NCBI GenBank assembly: GCA_024741835.1
Contig: JAENRP010000140.1
Span: 5,332-69,331, forward strand
Direction: 5' to 3'
Length of the DNA: 64,000 bases
From: Diplocarpon mali
Taxonomy: Eukaryota; Ascomycota; Leotiomycetes; Helotiales; Drepanopezizaceae
Of the stretch, positions 1-11,825 are shown piece after piece. Position 1 is the first letter of the stretch; every line of letters starts with the position of its first letter. Both the position numbers and the translations under genes were made by a program. Below the pieces are notes generated by a model. The model was given only the letters and a program-made list of their open reading frames with translations. It did no database searches and was not told where the DNA came from.

Positions 1-710
1 GGGGTGTGGACGGACAAACACGGCCGTTTCGGCGACGCCCAGAGCGTTCTAAAACTCACCTCGAGGAGTAGAAAGAGGGGCTCGTCAGTACACAACTTGG
101 AAATGAAGGTCGCGATCAAGCTCTTGACATAACCATATCTGATGGCCGGGTGAGCGATAATTGGAAGCTGGTCGCGGCAGCAGAACACGGTACGTTGGCT
201 GTCCCGGTCGAACCACGGAGCCTATGTCGTGGCCGCCACCTCTGGATCCGCCCCAAACTCTCCTCGGTGTCTCCGCTTGTCGCGGAGAGACCAAGGTTGA
301 ACGAGGGTGCACCAGTCTACCCGACTCCGCTCGGTGCGCCGCGGCCTGGCTCAGCCCGATCTGCCCAGCTGAACAGGGACGTCAGGCAGAGCATCAACCG
401 CCGAGCTGCCTGTCCCCACGCAAAGCCCGCCCGCTCCGAGGCGCGCGCGCGGCTGGTCCGTCGGCTCCACGGAGGCGCGCACATAGACACATAGGCACAT
501 AGGCACATCCGAGAGGCGAGGGTCGTCAGGAGGAACGGCCCGTAGCAGGCGCGAGTGCTGCGCAAGAAAGGCCGAGTGGACGGCACACACGCGTCAAGGC
601 CGGCAACACTGCGGAGCCAAGAGAGACCTATGCGCTTCCTACGGCGACGCCGGCATATTGCGGCTCCCTCGTCCAGGCCGCGCAGGCCGTCGTAGAGAGT
701 TGAGAGATTG
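1..710. other. No supported gene (GC-rich)
   Basis: GC-rich sequence with several overlapping open frames, none resembling a family I know. The most protein-like stretch is on the minus strand at about 60-235 and ends at a possible splice donor (GTGAGT, complement of 54-59). I could not assign it or find a partner exon, so I do not call a gene. Confidence 0.4.
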
Positions 711-1150
711 CTAGGGAGCTGTTCAGAGGTGTATCTGCTCTTGCTACCGTTTGTTTACTTGTTCGCTTTACGCGGAGGAATACTACTTTAGCCAACTGCT
801 AAGGAGCTGTTTAGAGGTGTATTTGCTCTTGCTATACTTTGTTTACTTGTTTGCTTTATGTGGAGGAATACTACTTTCGCTAGCTGCTAAGGACTTATTT
901 AAAGGTGTATCTGCTCTTGCTATACTTTGTTTACTTGTTCGCTTTATGCAGAGAAATATTACTTTAGCTAACTACTAAGGACCTATTTAAAGGTATATCT
1001 ACTCTTGCTACCCTTTGTTTACTTGTTCGCTTTACGCAGAGAAATACTACTTTAGCTAGCTGCTAGGGAGCTGTTTAAAGGTATATCTGCTTTTGCTACC
1101 CTTTGTTTACTTGTTCGCTTTATGCAGAGAAATACCACTTTAGCCAACTG
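711..1150. repeat. 88-bp tandem repeat, five copies
   Basis: The block starting CTA(A/G)GGA recurs at 711, 799, 887, 975 and 1063, and the next partial start is at 1151, so the period is exactly 88 bp five times. Copies differ mostly by C/T and G/A changes (for example CTAGGGAGCT against CTAAGGACTT). Each unit carries a conserved core around TTGTTTACTTGTTCGCTTTA. One 75-residue plus-strand ORF runs through it only because of the repeat, and I do not treat that as a gene. There is no sign of TIRs or LTRs around the array. The role is unknown. Confidence 0.9.
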
Positions 1151-2197
1151 CTAGCGCTACGCTAAAGCATCGTCAGACCAGGGAGAAATACATTCAAAAA
1201 TGCCTCCGCTTCTACTCGCTCGAACTGCCGCGCCGAAGCCATCCCAGCTCTACCAAAACTCCCCCTCCCTTCAGGCTGAAAATATTGCCGTCCCTGAAGA
1301 CTCCACACCCAGAGTCACGGAATGGCGGGTAATCCATCTCCCCTGACAAACAAAGACTAGATAACACGCCGGCCATCTGCATTGCAAGGATGGTGCCTCT
1401 GACCAGACGACTCCCCGACGAGCATTGAGCATCTCCTACCATCAACAGCCATTACCCCTCCGAGGACCCCCCCGCGTCCCCAAGGCCCGGCTCCAACCCC
1501 CGACGCGGCGGCTAGACGGGACGTCTATACACAAGCGCCTTGCTTGCAGGGAGGTGCCCCCCCCAACAGACAAGCCTCCCCTTTGAAATCCCTCCGCCGA
1601 CCTAGCCGAGAGGGCCGCACGCGACGGCAGAGACGAATAGACTCCAGCCACAGGGGAGGATCGCGAGGGAGGACCCGAACGGCCCCCTTCGAACAGGCCG
1701 AGTCGGAGGAGAAGAGATGCCCCAGGACGACGCGCGCCGGAGTTGGCGACCGTCCACCTCACAGCCCCAGGCGGCGGCGCAGCTGTGCGGTGCCACGCAC
1801 GCGACTCTCCCAGCTGGACCTGAGAGTGGGTGCTCCACACCGGCGTGCTCAGGCTCTCTTTACGGTCGGTTTCGCCGAGGAGGGACACGTTATATTCTCA
1901 CTAGCTCCTTGTGGGTGACTTTCTTTTCTTTTCCTTTTGTTTTTTGCGGCTTCCAAGATAACAGGATAGATTACAGGATCCAAGGCAATCCCTCCACGAA
2001 TCACTCAACCCAAGTCTGGAAAAGGCTGGCAGTTCCACCAGAGGAACCAGCACTGGTGCATAACGCCTAAAGAAGTACAATTTCCACGACCTCCAAACGC
2101 CCTCTAGTCCCAGCCGTCGTAGTCGTCACAGAAGTTCAAGCCCCAATCGTTGCGCCACGCTCCCGAGTCAGCATGGTCCCAGAACGCCTCACCTCCC
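1151..2197. other. No supported gene; pyrimidine-rich plus strand
   Basis: The stretch 1440-1900 is C-rich on the plus strand and gives long but compositionally biased open frames on both strands (Arg/Pro/Ser/Gly-rich). No recognisable domain, intron pattern or conserved motif is visible, so I call nothing here. Confidence 0.4.
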
Positions 2198-2458
2198 TCA
2201 TTTCCTGCCCTTCCTCTTCGTCCTGACCCCAACCTTATGTTGCACTACTCCGCCCCCCGTACAGTCTCCATTCTCGACGACGTTGTTGCCTCGACCTTCC
2301 GGCATGGCGCAGTCCTCGCAGTCTTCCCCCATTCGGATCGTCTGCCAGATATTCTTCTTCTTGCACGGAGTTTGGACAAGGCTTGCCTTGGAGCAGTATT
2401 TGCCCAGAGCAGAAGTGACATGCTTGCAGCTGTAGACGTGGGTGTACCAGTAACACAT
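2198..2458 (-). CDS. Small Cys-rich protein of a fungal type (hypothetical)
   Basis: An 86-residue ORF begins MCYWYTHVYSCKHV and continues with spaced cysteines (GKYC, QTPC, EDCEDC) and a conserved-looking Trp-Gln (IWQTI). This spacing, Cys-x-Trp then Tyr-x-Cys-x-His and a closing Cys-x2-Cys, resembles short zinc-binding-like hypothetical proteins common in filamentous ascomycetes. The tail after residue 55 is low-complexity and may be 3' readthrough or lie beyond an unseen splice site. No signal peptide is visible, so a secreted effector role is not supported. It overlaps a longer plus-strand ORF (2150-2710) that lacks any recognisable feature. The family assignment is from pattern memory and the function is unknown. 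Confidence 0.45.
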   Translation of the reverse strand: MCYWYTHVYSCKHVTSALGKYCSKASLVQTPCKKKNIWQTIRMGEDCEDCAMPEGRGNNVVENGDCTGGGVVQHKVGVRTKRKGRK

Positions 2459-4127
2459 CGTGCCGGGTGTTGGTGGGAGGCGCTGGCGAAGGGCAGATCT
2501 GGTGATTCGAGGCCTTCACGAGCAGGCGGAGACAGGTCAAAAGAAAGGGTGGGAAATCTTCCTATCACACTCGAGCAGTCTTCCGAGTGTCTTCTGGTTT
2601 GCTGGTCGGCTGAAGGTAATGCTGCTGATCGGGATACCCAAACGAGGTCAAGGCGAGCTTGTGAGGCTGATCTAGAGGAATTCAGATGTGATAACTCTCA
2701 TCCAGCGTGACAACGGCCACGCTATATATACTCGCAACCGCCCCATATTCCCAGATCGCCCAGCATCGTCCCCCGGATGGCCTCCCGGCGTGGCTCGCCA
2801 TCTGGAGAGCCATATCCCCTCGACGGCCTTGTCTTAGAAGCTCGCTATCCTTTGTGACAGCCCAGCCTCGATCTCTGGGACCAATTGAGTTCAAGGGGTC
2901 TTGGGCCCGATGAAGATGACTTGTTTGCTCCATGCTAAGTCACCCCCGTGCTTCCGACCGTCGGGCCCAAATTAGGCTCAGGTGTAACAAACGGAACAGC
3001 AATTATATCCTTCCACGTTCCATCGACCAAAGAAAAGCGGGCTCAGCCATCCTTCGGCAGCAAAGAGAGTAACAGTTACTGGCTGTACCTTGCAGCTCAA
3101 GATGACCTGCGAGGCATGCTGGCTACTGACCGGATGCTCCCGAGAACTGTAGGGCTGCATAGAACCAGGATTGGGAACACACGAAAAATTGTCAACACGG
3201 AGAAGCACGGCAGCCCGCCTGGTGAATGCAGCGGAGATGTAGAGAATGCGGTGTCCTCGTTCTCTGCAAACAGGACAAGACGCCGAGCTCTCATCTCCCA
3301 TCGGACGGTCTAGAGAGAAACGCGTTTGTCGGACCCGAGTCCGGGACGCAGTCGTGCCCAACCCCGCTCCCGAATTCAATCTCTCCAAAAGCTACTGCCA
3401 TCGCTTGGGCTCCTCATGTACCGAGATGCTGTCCAAGGGTGCGTTCATGGAGTGGCATCGTCGAGTCGAAATTCGCCGAGCTTCTGGAACTACCAGGACG
3501 CGACCTCCCGAGCGTGTACCGGATGTGTGCTGTGTTTCACGACCCATTCTCACCGCCATGGAGACTTGAAGCTGTTCGCTGCCCGAGTGAGTAACCCAGA
3601 GGCACCGGGCAGCGGAAAGGGAGGGAGGTTGCAGATGTGAAGAGCGGATATGTCTTGAGGAAATGATTGATGAGCTGGCAGCATTGGAACGAATCGAGGC
3701 AATTGGGAAACCGGCATGGCTCGCTAAGCCAGCACACGGTCGCACAGCCAATGGGGAGCGGCTGCACTTCACCTTATGTAAGGCTTATATAAGGTCTCCT
3801 ACACTCTCCGGGCATCATCACTCTGCCGGATCATTGTCATAGTTCGTGTATTCTGAGATTTCGAGTGTGTTTGTCCACGCAAAGAACTTCTGAGGGCCGC
3901 GAATAATCATCTTCCTTACTGTGTCAACACGCACTTGGCTCTGACGGCGTGTGGTGCACGTCGGCAAAAAGTAGCAGAGAAACCACCCAGCCCTGAAATG
4001 CCAACCGGAAAAGGAAAAATACAAGAGAAGAGGCCCGGTTCGAAGAAGCCTGTGCCCAGAAGATCTCGGACTTGCCAGCCCACCGCAGACGTTGAACGCA
4101 AGAAGCGCAAGATGTTTTACCCCGACC
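2459..4127. other. No supported gene
   Basis: Several ORFs of 60-136 codons occur on both strands, and one on the minus strand near 3270 contains CPVCRERGH. None has a second exon or a recognisable domain. 3780-4127 is the region downstream of the minus-strand Myb-like gene and probably holds its 3' UTR. Confidence 0.4.
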
Positions 4128-6750
4128 TCAAGCAGCGCCGTCGTCCTTGAATTTCCTCTCAATCAGCTCAGCAGAGATCATGCGACCGGTCCAATCGTAG
4201 AAGCCTTTCTGAATATGCGCCCACCTATACTGGTGCATTCTGTCCAGGTGCTCTAGCTTCGCGCAGTCGCCAGCAGTCCACGCACTACTCGGTCGAAGCT
4301 TGCCACAGTATGACTTCCGGCCGGCACTGTCATTAAAAGCGAGGTAGTCCGAGCTGTTGAGATGATTGCCGCAGTGGAAAGCTCCTCCATTGTCGTCCGG
4401 GTTGGAAGTACTCGGATTCACGGCGTTGTGGGCGGCTGGCGTATTGGGCTTGCTCCAGGAGCTGTCTGCACCAGAGTTGCCGGTATTGTTTCTTGTATCG
4501 CCCTGATTCCAAGCACCAGCTGCATTTTTGCCACCGAAACTGTCGCTCGTAGTATCATGCAGATCCCGGCTCCAAGAATTTCCAGAATTTCTGTTGTGAT
4601 TCGAGTTGTCAGGTTGGTTCCAAGAGGTATTTCCACCGGAGTTGTCAGCAGGTTCTGCATTGTCGTCGACAGTGGTCCATTCGCCGTTGTTTCCGGCCCA
4701 ACCAGAACTGCTATGCTTGTTCTCGGGTATATCCGGCGTGTGACTGCCGTTGTTGTTGTTGGGTGGACTGACATTGTTCCAACCGTCCATGTTTCCTCTC
4801 CCACGTCCTTCCCAGCCAGCATGACCTCCATCGCCATTCAGGCTCGAGGTATCGACATTGACCCAGCAGTTAGTCTCGCCTTCCCAGCCACCAGTTGCAG
4901 CAGCAGCACTGCCAACCACAGGGGGTGTCCCAGATGTCGCGATGGGATTAGAGTCGGTGAAGTAGCCTCCAGCCGGGGGCGTAGGTTTAGGTGTTGACTT
5001 GTGTGCGTTGGAATTTCCCGTATTACCTCTGCCGCCACCCCAAGAGTCATCTGCCCCTTCTCCGTAGCTATGGCAAAAATCCGCGTTTGAAGTGTTCATA
5101 GCTCCCCAACCATCGTTGTTTTGATCAGCTGGTTTGTCGTCGACTGCTGCGCCAGCAGAGGCGTCCCAACCATCATTATTCTGAGCCGACGGCTGATCGT
5201 TGCATGCTGCATCAGCAACCGCTCCCCAGCCATCATTATTCTGGGTAGTATTCTGATCCCACAATTTTCCGGTATTGTTTCCTCCCCAACCGTCTCCACC
5301 AGATGTTTCATTATTGTCCCGATTTCCAGATGTGCCCGCAGCATCCTTGCCTTGCTTGCTTCCCTTATTCTTCCTCTTCCCACTGTGAGGCTTCTTTTGG
5401 TGCGAATTCTGGTCATCTTTCTTGCCTGTTTCGCTCTGTTTATCGTGGCCCTTGTTTTGATTCTCCCGAGTGCCAGTGCCCCCTCCGCCAGAGGTATTTG
5501 CAATGTTGATGGATGGGCCGGCACCTAAACCATCGCCGTTGCCACTTGCAGGAACATCCATCAATGCTGCGTCGCCCATACCACCCCCGTTGTTGCTTTG
5601 TGTGTCTCCTTGAGCAATAGCTTCAACCTTCTTCTCGCTTACAGGATCGCCGGACCTCTGCAAATCCCTGAAATGATCAATGCAGGCTTGCTTGCTCGAT
5701 CCGACCTTCTCAGCAATAGCCTTCCAGCTTTTCTTCTCCGCCTGCATCTCTTTAATCTGGGCATCTTGCTCAGGGGTCCAGATGTTGCTTCCTCCATCTT
5801 TCTTCGGCTCGGCACCATTCTTCGGTTCAGCGTTCTTCGTCTGCTCACCTACCTTCTCCGGCTCGGGCTTCTTCTCGCTTCCTTTCTCGGCTGCCTCATC
5901 CTCCTTGCTGGCCCCTTTTCCCTTTACTTCAATCTTTTCTTTCCCGCCGTCCTTTCGCTTCTCAGCCTGATCCTTTTCCTTGATTTTCTCTCCATCTCCC
6001 TCACCTCCTTTCTTCCCATCGCCATCCTTCTTGCCATCATTTCCCTGGATGATCTTAGTCTTGCGCTTCAAGGTCTTCCTCCACTTCTTGTTAAGCCAGA
6101 GCGGACCGCGGCCACAAGTCTCACAGTCAGGTGTACACTTCTCACAAGCATACTCGCCACGTCCCTTGTGGAACTCGTCCTTTAGCCAGCTCTCGCCACG
6201 ACCACAGGTATTACAAGTCATGTAACCATATTTCTCATGCATATGTTTCTCCCACGTGCATTCTTCGTTGCAGACCGGGCAGTTCGGACTACACTTCTCG
6301 CTGGGAGGCACATCGTTATCCTTGCACTCGGCGCAGACACTCTTTACCTCCTTTGGCTTCTCCTCGTCTGGCTGCTTCTTGTTTTGGGATTTATTTGACG
6401 AGACGGAAGGCGCTGGCGCTGGTTTGGCAGGTTGCTCGTCATCCTAACATTCTTGTCTTAGCAATTTTCTGATGTAAGCTAGAAGAGTCTGAGAATCACG
6501 ATGCGTATGAGAATTGATGGCTATATTTAATGGAGATCGGTCCGCTTACAGTAGCAGCATCCTCGAACCCCGAATCAGACGAATGCTTATTCTGATGCAG
6601 CGAATTTCTGCGGCCCAAGCTCGACGAGGTATTGAGTGAGAGCAGAGAACCGCCCATAACCCAATTTGTGAAGGAAATCTCGACTTTATTTTTCTTCGCT
6701 GCACGGCTGCGATGTGAAGGTGGCATCGTGGCGGTTATGCCGTTGTGCAA
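4128..6750 (-). CDS. Cys-knuckle / Myb-like / Gly-Asn-Trp repeat protein (hypothetical)
   Basis: Two exons: 6750-6550 and 6443-4128, with intron 6444-6549 (GTAAGC...TTAG, phase 0), giving 838 residues. A second ATG at 6726 (MPPSHRSRAA) is an equally plausible start. Order of parts: a short Ser-rich head; paired cysteines at about residues 100-175 (CAEC, CPVC, CNTCGRG, CEKC, CETCGRG), which look like zinc knuckles; a long Lys/Glu/Gly-rich charged linker; a Myb/SANT-like segment at about 287-330 (IWTPEQDAQIKEM...SWKAIAEKVG); a low-complexity region at about 445-760 with repeated NNDGWGA-like units and regularly spaced Trp-Gly; and a second Myb-like segment at about 784-836 (SSAWTAGDCAKLEHL...WAHIQKGFYDWTG). 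The SANT-like parts suggest chromatin or DNA contact, and the Trp-Gly repeats resemble GW/WG-rich disordered regions. Function is unknown. Plus-strand ORFs within it are antisense shadows. Confidence 0.8.
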
Positions 6751-8952
6751 GGAGTATTTATTTACTTTGACTGAGGCGGTGCCGGATAATCGATTGGTGC
6801 TTTAGTGAGTGGAAGAGTTAAGCGTGTAAGCAATGGCGCCAAGCAAAGCTGCGGAGGGATTGGTTGTGAGGTTTTGTGAGAATTGTTGTTCTTGATTCTG
6901 ACTCACGTCTTGAAATTAGAAGAAAGGCAGAGCAGGTGGTGGTCGTGCTGTAGTAAAGCAGAGATGATTGGTATGTGTAATTGTGCAAAAGCTGAGAAGT
7001 CTCTCGATTAAACTCAGTGGAGACCGGAGCATTTGTTTTTAAAGGTGAAAGAATTCATGGTCGTATTGAGGTGAGATTAGGGAATTTGTTACTTTCCACG
7101 ATGGCGAGCTGAGATCAGTTCTGCTCGAGAGTGACCAGCTCGGCTTTGGAAAGTGATATTTCCGGACCAGGTCAGGTAAAGTTGCGATGACTAATAGTAC
7201 AGCAGAAGTATTGATGCCTCGTCTGTTTATTGAAGCTGATTTAATGCCAGATCAGGCTCTGCCACTGAAGCAGCAGCGTTGAGTTGTAGATGGATATACT
7301 GACAGCGACTTTGAATTTTACTATATTGGTTTCAGTTGGAGTTTGCTTGCCCAATGGCTTGGATAGAAGAGATACCTACCTATACCTTTGGGGTCTCCCG
7401 ATCGAGAAGAGCTGAGTGATATAGTTTCCGAAAGCCTCCATGCTCCCTATTACTTACTGACTACAATTCTCATGCACCGCGCAGACTAAAAGCTGGCATG
7501 ATATCAATTCCCTCATTCCAGATCCGCAGCTCTACTGAAACCCAGAGAAGCAGCGACTATTCATAGCTGTTCTGTCCAAATGGTGTCCTCGTGTCTTTCT
7601 CCAAAGTAGGTATAAGCTTCTCGAATGCAGCTGGAGCCGAAGCCACGGTCTCCTCTCTACTCTGGCTTCTTCGTCCAAGCACAAGAATATCACAAAAAGT
7701 CACGCAAGATAAATTTCATAATACAAGAACTCGAAATGGCTTGTATTCAAACACTTTTCGGCCTGTTCGCACTTGCAATTAGAGATACGTTAGCCACCAA
7801 CAGCCTACACAGCCATGCTGACTTCAGCCAGCTTCGCCTCGCAAGATACCCAAACCACTGCCTCAAACCCAACACACCCCAGCCTACCAAGTCTTGTTAC
7901 TCCTTCACGGATACGGGACCATACACCGGATTCGGTCAGCATCTCCATCAAACTGTATGGAAATCTTAGGACTAATTAAAACCAATACACTGCCAAAGTA
8001 AGACTGCTTGTGGACCGCATCTGTAGTGGGTTATCGAGGAGAATCCTATCATAGAAGCCCCTTTTGTATGGAGTAAGTGTCCCCAAACTCACGCGGTTAC
8101 GGTCACTGCTGCACCCTCCGTATGTACAATTCTCAGTGTTTCAACCCTGCTGACATAAACCAAAATCCTACAAACGGCTTCAAGTCCATACTTTGTGCGG
8201 TAAAACAAGCTTACATTACAAGTGCCCAAATTTTCGATTGTGCAACTGCCATCCTGCTGGAGACGACCAATACTGGCTGTGCTTCGGCTACTCGGCCTGT
8301 AGCCACACTCCGATCAGCTGCGCCAAACTAAATGGAATATGTTCGCTCTAAAATAAAACTGCAATTATCCGGCGTTTTCGATGAAGGCTCTCCAGGCACA
8401 GCTTGCGAGATGGGACTAGGCTGGACCTAGGGTGAGGAGCGATTTTTAGGTGACACTCTACTTAGGTGCTCAGAAATAAAACTTGCAATCCGCTTGACAA
8501 CACAATCTTGCACGCAGCTCTCAGTGCCAAAATCGATTATAATGAGCTCGGAACCAAACAAAAGCAGTTACCAGTTGATGAGATAGGAAACCGAAGTGAA
8601 TAAACAGCTGTTTGGAGAAATTCGACATCGAGGCTGGGTCGAAAGAACAGGCAAGGCAATGATCATCCGCAGCTCAGATGCCGCAATTCAATCGGATCCC
8701 AGGAGAGCATACAAAAATCGATTGTCGTGATAAACAGGACGTTGAAAAAAACTCGAATTCAAGATTCGACGCTTGAAGTCCTTATAGACTTACAGGGGAG
8801 CAGCTGGGAAAGTACTTGCACGTGATCGCTAGATCCCCGCTAAAATATGCACACCAAATTCAATTATTATTCTGCCCCCCCACAAAGACACCACAAGAAA
8901 CGCCAAATCCTCACCATTAGAAATTCAAAAATTCTACTGGAAGACTGTCATC
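6751..8952. other. Divergent intergenic region
   Basis: About 2.2 kb lies between the 5' ends of the minus-strand Myb-like gene and the plus-strand RPL10A gene, so it must hold both promoters. Short ORFs at 7591-7969 and 8077-8331 (plus) show no recognisable motif, signal peptide or partner exon. A pyrimidine-rich stretch (CCCCCCCACAAAG) at 8874-8886 lies about 70 bp upstream of the RPL10A ATG. CT-rich leaders of this kind are common near fungal ribosomal-protein starts, but I cannot define a site. Confidence 0.5.
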
Positions 8953-9790
8953 ATGTCTAAAATCACAGTCGGTACGCAGCACCATCATCATATCTTCTGC
9001 TGGGTCGCCCGCAGACCACTGAGTAACTGCTGATTATTTGCCACAGCCGGAGTGCGTACCAACGTCCAGCAACTCCTAGAGTACTCCCTCGAGACCAAGA
9101 AGCGAAACTTCCTCGAGACCGTCGAGCTCCAAATCGGCCTCAAGAACTATGATCCGCAGCGTGATAAGCGTTTCTCTGGAACCATTCGTCTCCCAGTCGT
9201 CCCCCGCCCTGGCATGAGCATCTGGTACGTCGCATCGATACACAAGGGGGAATATCTGGAGTGTTGGCTGACAGTGGGATAGCATCCTCGGTGACCAGCA
9301 TGATATCGATCGTGCGAAGCACGGTGGTGTCGACGCCATGTCTTCCGATGACCTGAAGAAGCTCAACAAGAACAAGAAGCTCATCAAGAAACTCGCTCGG
9401 AAGTACGATGCCTTCATCGCTTCCGACACCCTCATCAAGCAGATTCCCCGTCTCTTGGGTCCCGGTCTCTCCAAGGGTGTGTGCCCTCTTTTTTCCGGCC
9501 TGAACACATGCTGACAGTGTTCTGAAGCTGGTAAATTCCCTACCCCGGTCTCCCACAACGAGGATTTGAGCGGCAAGATCACCGAGGTCAAATCCACCAT
9601 CAAGTTCCAGTTGAAGAAGGTCTTGTGCATGGGTGTCGCTGTCGGAAACGTCGGGATGACCGAGGATCAACTGATCTCCAACATTATGTTGGCCATCAAC
9701 TACCTCGTGTCTCTCCTGAAGAAGGGATGGCAAAACGTGGGCAGCTTGACGATTAAGGCTTCTATGTCTCCTCCCAAGCGTGTCTACTAG
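8953..9790 (+). CDS. RPL10A: 60S ribosomal protein L10a (uL1)
   Basis: Four exons: 8953-8971, 9047-9224, 9283-9476 and 9528-9790, giving 217 residues, the same length as yeast L1. The frame is kept through all three GT..AG introns (phases 1, 2, 1). The product starts [17 protein letters not shown]. It contains the stretches [33 protein letters not shown] (spanning intron 2) and [14 protein letters not shown] (spanning intron 3), and ends [12 protein letters not shown]. This is the cytosolic L1-stalk protein, which binds 23S/28S-type rRNA at the E site and moves with deacylated tRNA. The tiny first exon ending a few codons after ATG is typical of fungal ribosomal-protein genes. The gene is intact, although the RIP-altered transposon block starts only 0.94 kb downstream. 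Confidence 0.96.
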
Positions 9791-10728
9791 ATTGCGGTAT
9801 GGTGTGCACTCTTTGCTGAGTTGCTTCTGTTGTGGGTATGATCTGCTGCGTAGCTAGACCAGAAACGTCATGATGAAAATCAAGATTCGCAGCAATTACT
9901 CTTGGTACGGCGATTTCCACTGTGACACCGCAGCAGTCGCGAAAATTTCCTCGCTTGACATAAGTTCAGACACTAGCCTCACGCTGCTGCATAGCTCACT
10001 CTAATAAGTCGGACTCTTTATCAGGTTCACAGGTAGTGATAAAGCACGCCACGAGTTGGTCTTCACTGCCGACCCTGGAATAAAACTGTCTCAAGGGATT
10101 GGGCGCTGGGTCTGCGGCGGAATTAAGCACTGGGCAGCGCGCAGTAGATAGAACTTCGAATCACGCAGTTACAGCTTCACGATGACAATTGAAATCATCA
10201 GCTCCGGCTCGCATGAAGTCCCATCTGGTACCGAGGAAAAACTCCTCTGCAATCTGCCCTCACCTCAGCCCAGCCAGTACAAGACGCACAGCTCCGTCTC
10301 GAGCCCAACCCTCTTGCACCTCCAACATGAGTTGTGTCGTCCGTACGGAATTTGTAGCGACCACCCCACAGTCAACGTCCGATGGAATCGGCGAAATCGG
10401 CTGATAGGAAAGAGCGTTCACCTTTCCTCAAGGGCGCCGGGAACGGAGGAAAACCCATATATGTCTGGCGACAAAGAATGACCCTCAGCAAGCCACCGGA
10501 GTGGAGCGCCCATAGAAGTTATAAGTATTAATTATAACCTACTGATGTAGTGGGAGAAGTCAAGTTTGTACGAGAGGGCGGCTGTTTAAATATCGGAAAA
10601 CTTTTCAGGTGCTGACTCAGCATGTGGTGGCCTCAGGTAGGGCTTGGCGATTGTGTTTGCCCTGTTTGCTTCAGTAGCGGCATGGCCCCGCGGCTCTTCA
10701 GCTGCACATCTTACTTCGTACTATGGGT
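9791..10728. other. Intergenic region before transposon block
   Basis: It holds the RPL10A 3' flank and then ordinary-composition sequence. A 99-codon plus ORF at 10182-10481 has no recognisable features. Composition turns sharply AT-rich near 10730, where the mariner relic begins. Confidence 0.5.
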
Positions 10729-11570
10729 AAATAATGTACAATTCTAGGCCGTGCACACTAGATACTTGGCAATGCTGCTTTTATAATTTCCTTAATATTT
10801 TGTATGGCCTCCTCCTGCTACGATTACAGCTTTATATCTCTCTAGCATTTCCTTAATTAATTCTCTAATCCTTTCAATTGTTATCGATTCCTACGCTTCT
10901 TTTATAGCTTTATATAGTCTCTTATAGGATTGATGAACCTTTGGATATTTACCCTTAATATAATCTTTTATTTTATCTTATACTATCTCAATTGGGTTTA
11001 AATTAGGAGAATTCGCAAGCCAAAAGATAAGGGTAATCCCAATTGCTTTAAATACCAATTGAGTATATTTAGAAGTATGCCCTTTTATATTATCTTATTA
11101 GAATTTAAGCTTAGGATATTGCTATAAAATCTTTTGAACCTTTAGGATAATAATTCTAAAGTATAAACCTTTATTTATTATTTCCTAATCCTTTTCCTAG
11201 AATAACCCTTGATGCCGACTGTATTTCCTTAATATTATTTCTTAAAATATCCATCTGATCTTCCTTTAATATCAATCTTCGATACAATTAGGGTAATATT
11301 CTTCTTAAGACCCGATTTCTTATATAATCCATTCCTTTGTATATTTCCTAAGATTAACCTACGTTTCATCACTCTATAAGACTGAAAACTATTGCTCTTC
11401 AGTCCAATCCTTGTGCTCAATAGCCCATTGAAGTCGAGAGATCTGATTCATATACGTAAGGACTGGTTTTCGACAAGCAATTCGTCGAACGAAGCCTTCC
11501 TTCTTAAAAGCTATACGAATAGCATAGAAGCCGACGTTCTAATGAAGAATCAAAGGAATATCAGCCTAAG
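10729..11570 (-). pseudogene. Tc1/mariner transposase relic, 3' part
   Basis: Read on the minus strand, this is the C-terminal two thirds of a fungal mariner-type transposase. In order I can read FKKEGFVRRIA, a linker with QWAIEHKDWTEEQ, the first catalytic Asp in SDET, then ITLIFWLANSPNLNPIE, then ERIRELIKEM, and finally VAGGGHTKY before a stop. Trp codons expected in several places are TAG or TAA (in SVL*SDET* and PIEIV*DKI), and the SPDLNP Asp reads Asn, all consistent with RIP. It joins to the part at 39107-39520, from which element E1 separates it. An imperfect terminal repeat (AAATAAT..TACAATT) starts near 10729 and matches the far end near 39520. Confidence 0.85.
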
Positions 11571-11825
11571 TGTTACGACTCGCTCTCGAGCGTACAAAAG
11601 GCGAGAATCGAATGACGCTGACTGTATTGCCTTAAGAGGTATGCTATATAATTAAAAAGAAAAGATGAAGAAGAAAAGAGAGTCTTTAGTAGAGCTCCTT
11701 TAGAATAAGTATAAGTGCTTTACTAGCGTGCATATAATCTAGCTACCTTACTACTTTAGCAGGCACCTAACTTTATACACCTAACTAATACGTAATATAA
11801 CCGTATATATAATGCGGCTATAATA
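11571..11825 (-). repeat. E1 3' LTR
   Basis: 255-bp LTR, downstream end of the minus-strand element E1. It is bounded on the left by target duplication ctaag and on the right by the minus-strand polypurine tract. Confidence 0.92.

Noticed and set aside
150..590. Overlapping ORFs on both strands
   Set aside because: They are GC-driven open frames with Arg/Pro/Ser bias, mutually overlapping, and carry no domain or splice partner.
1442..1918. 148-codon minus and 124-codon plus ORFs
   Set aside because: Antisense to each other in a C-rich tract with only low-complexity composition and no family resemblance.
2150..2710. 186-codon plus-strand ORF
   Set aside because: No motif. It overlaps the minus-strand Cys-rich ORF, whose Cys spacing is more protein-like.
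4362..6185. Long plus-strand ORFs (211 and 195 codons)
   Set aside because: Antisense shadows of the 838-residue gene, created by its biased Gly/Asn/Trp and Lys/Glu codons.
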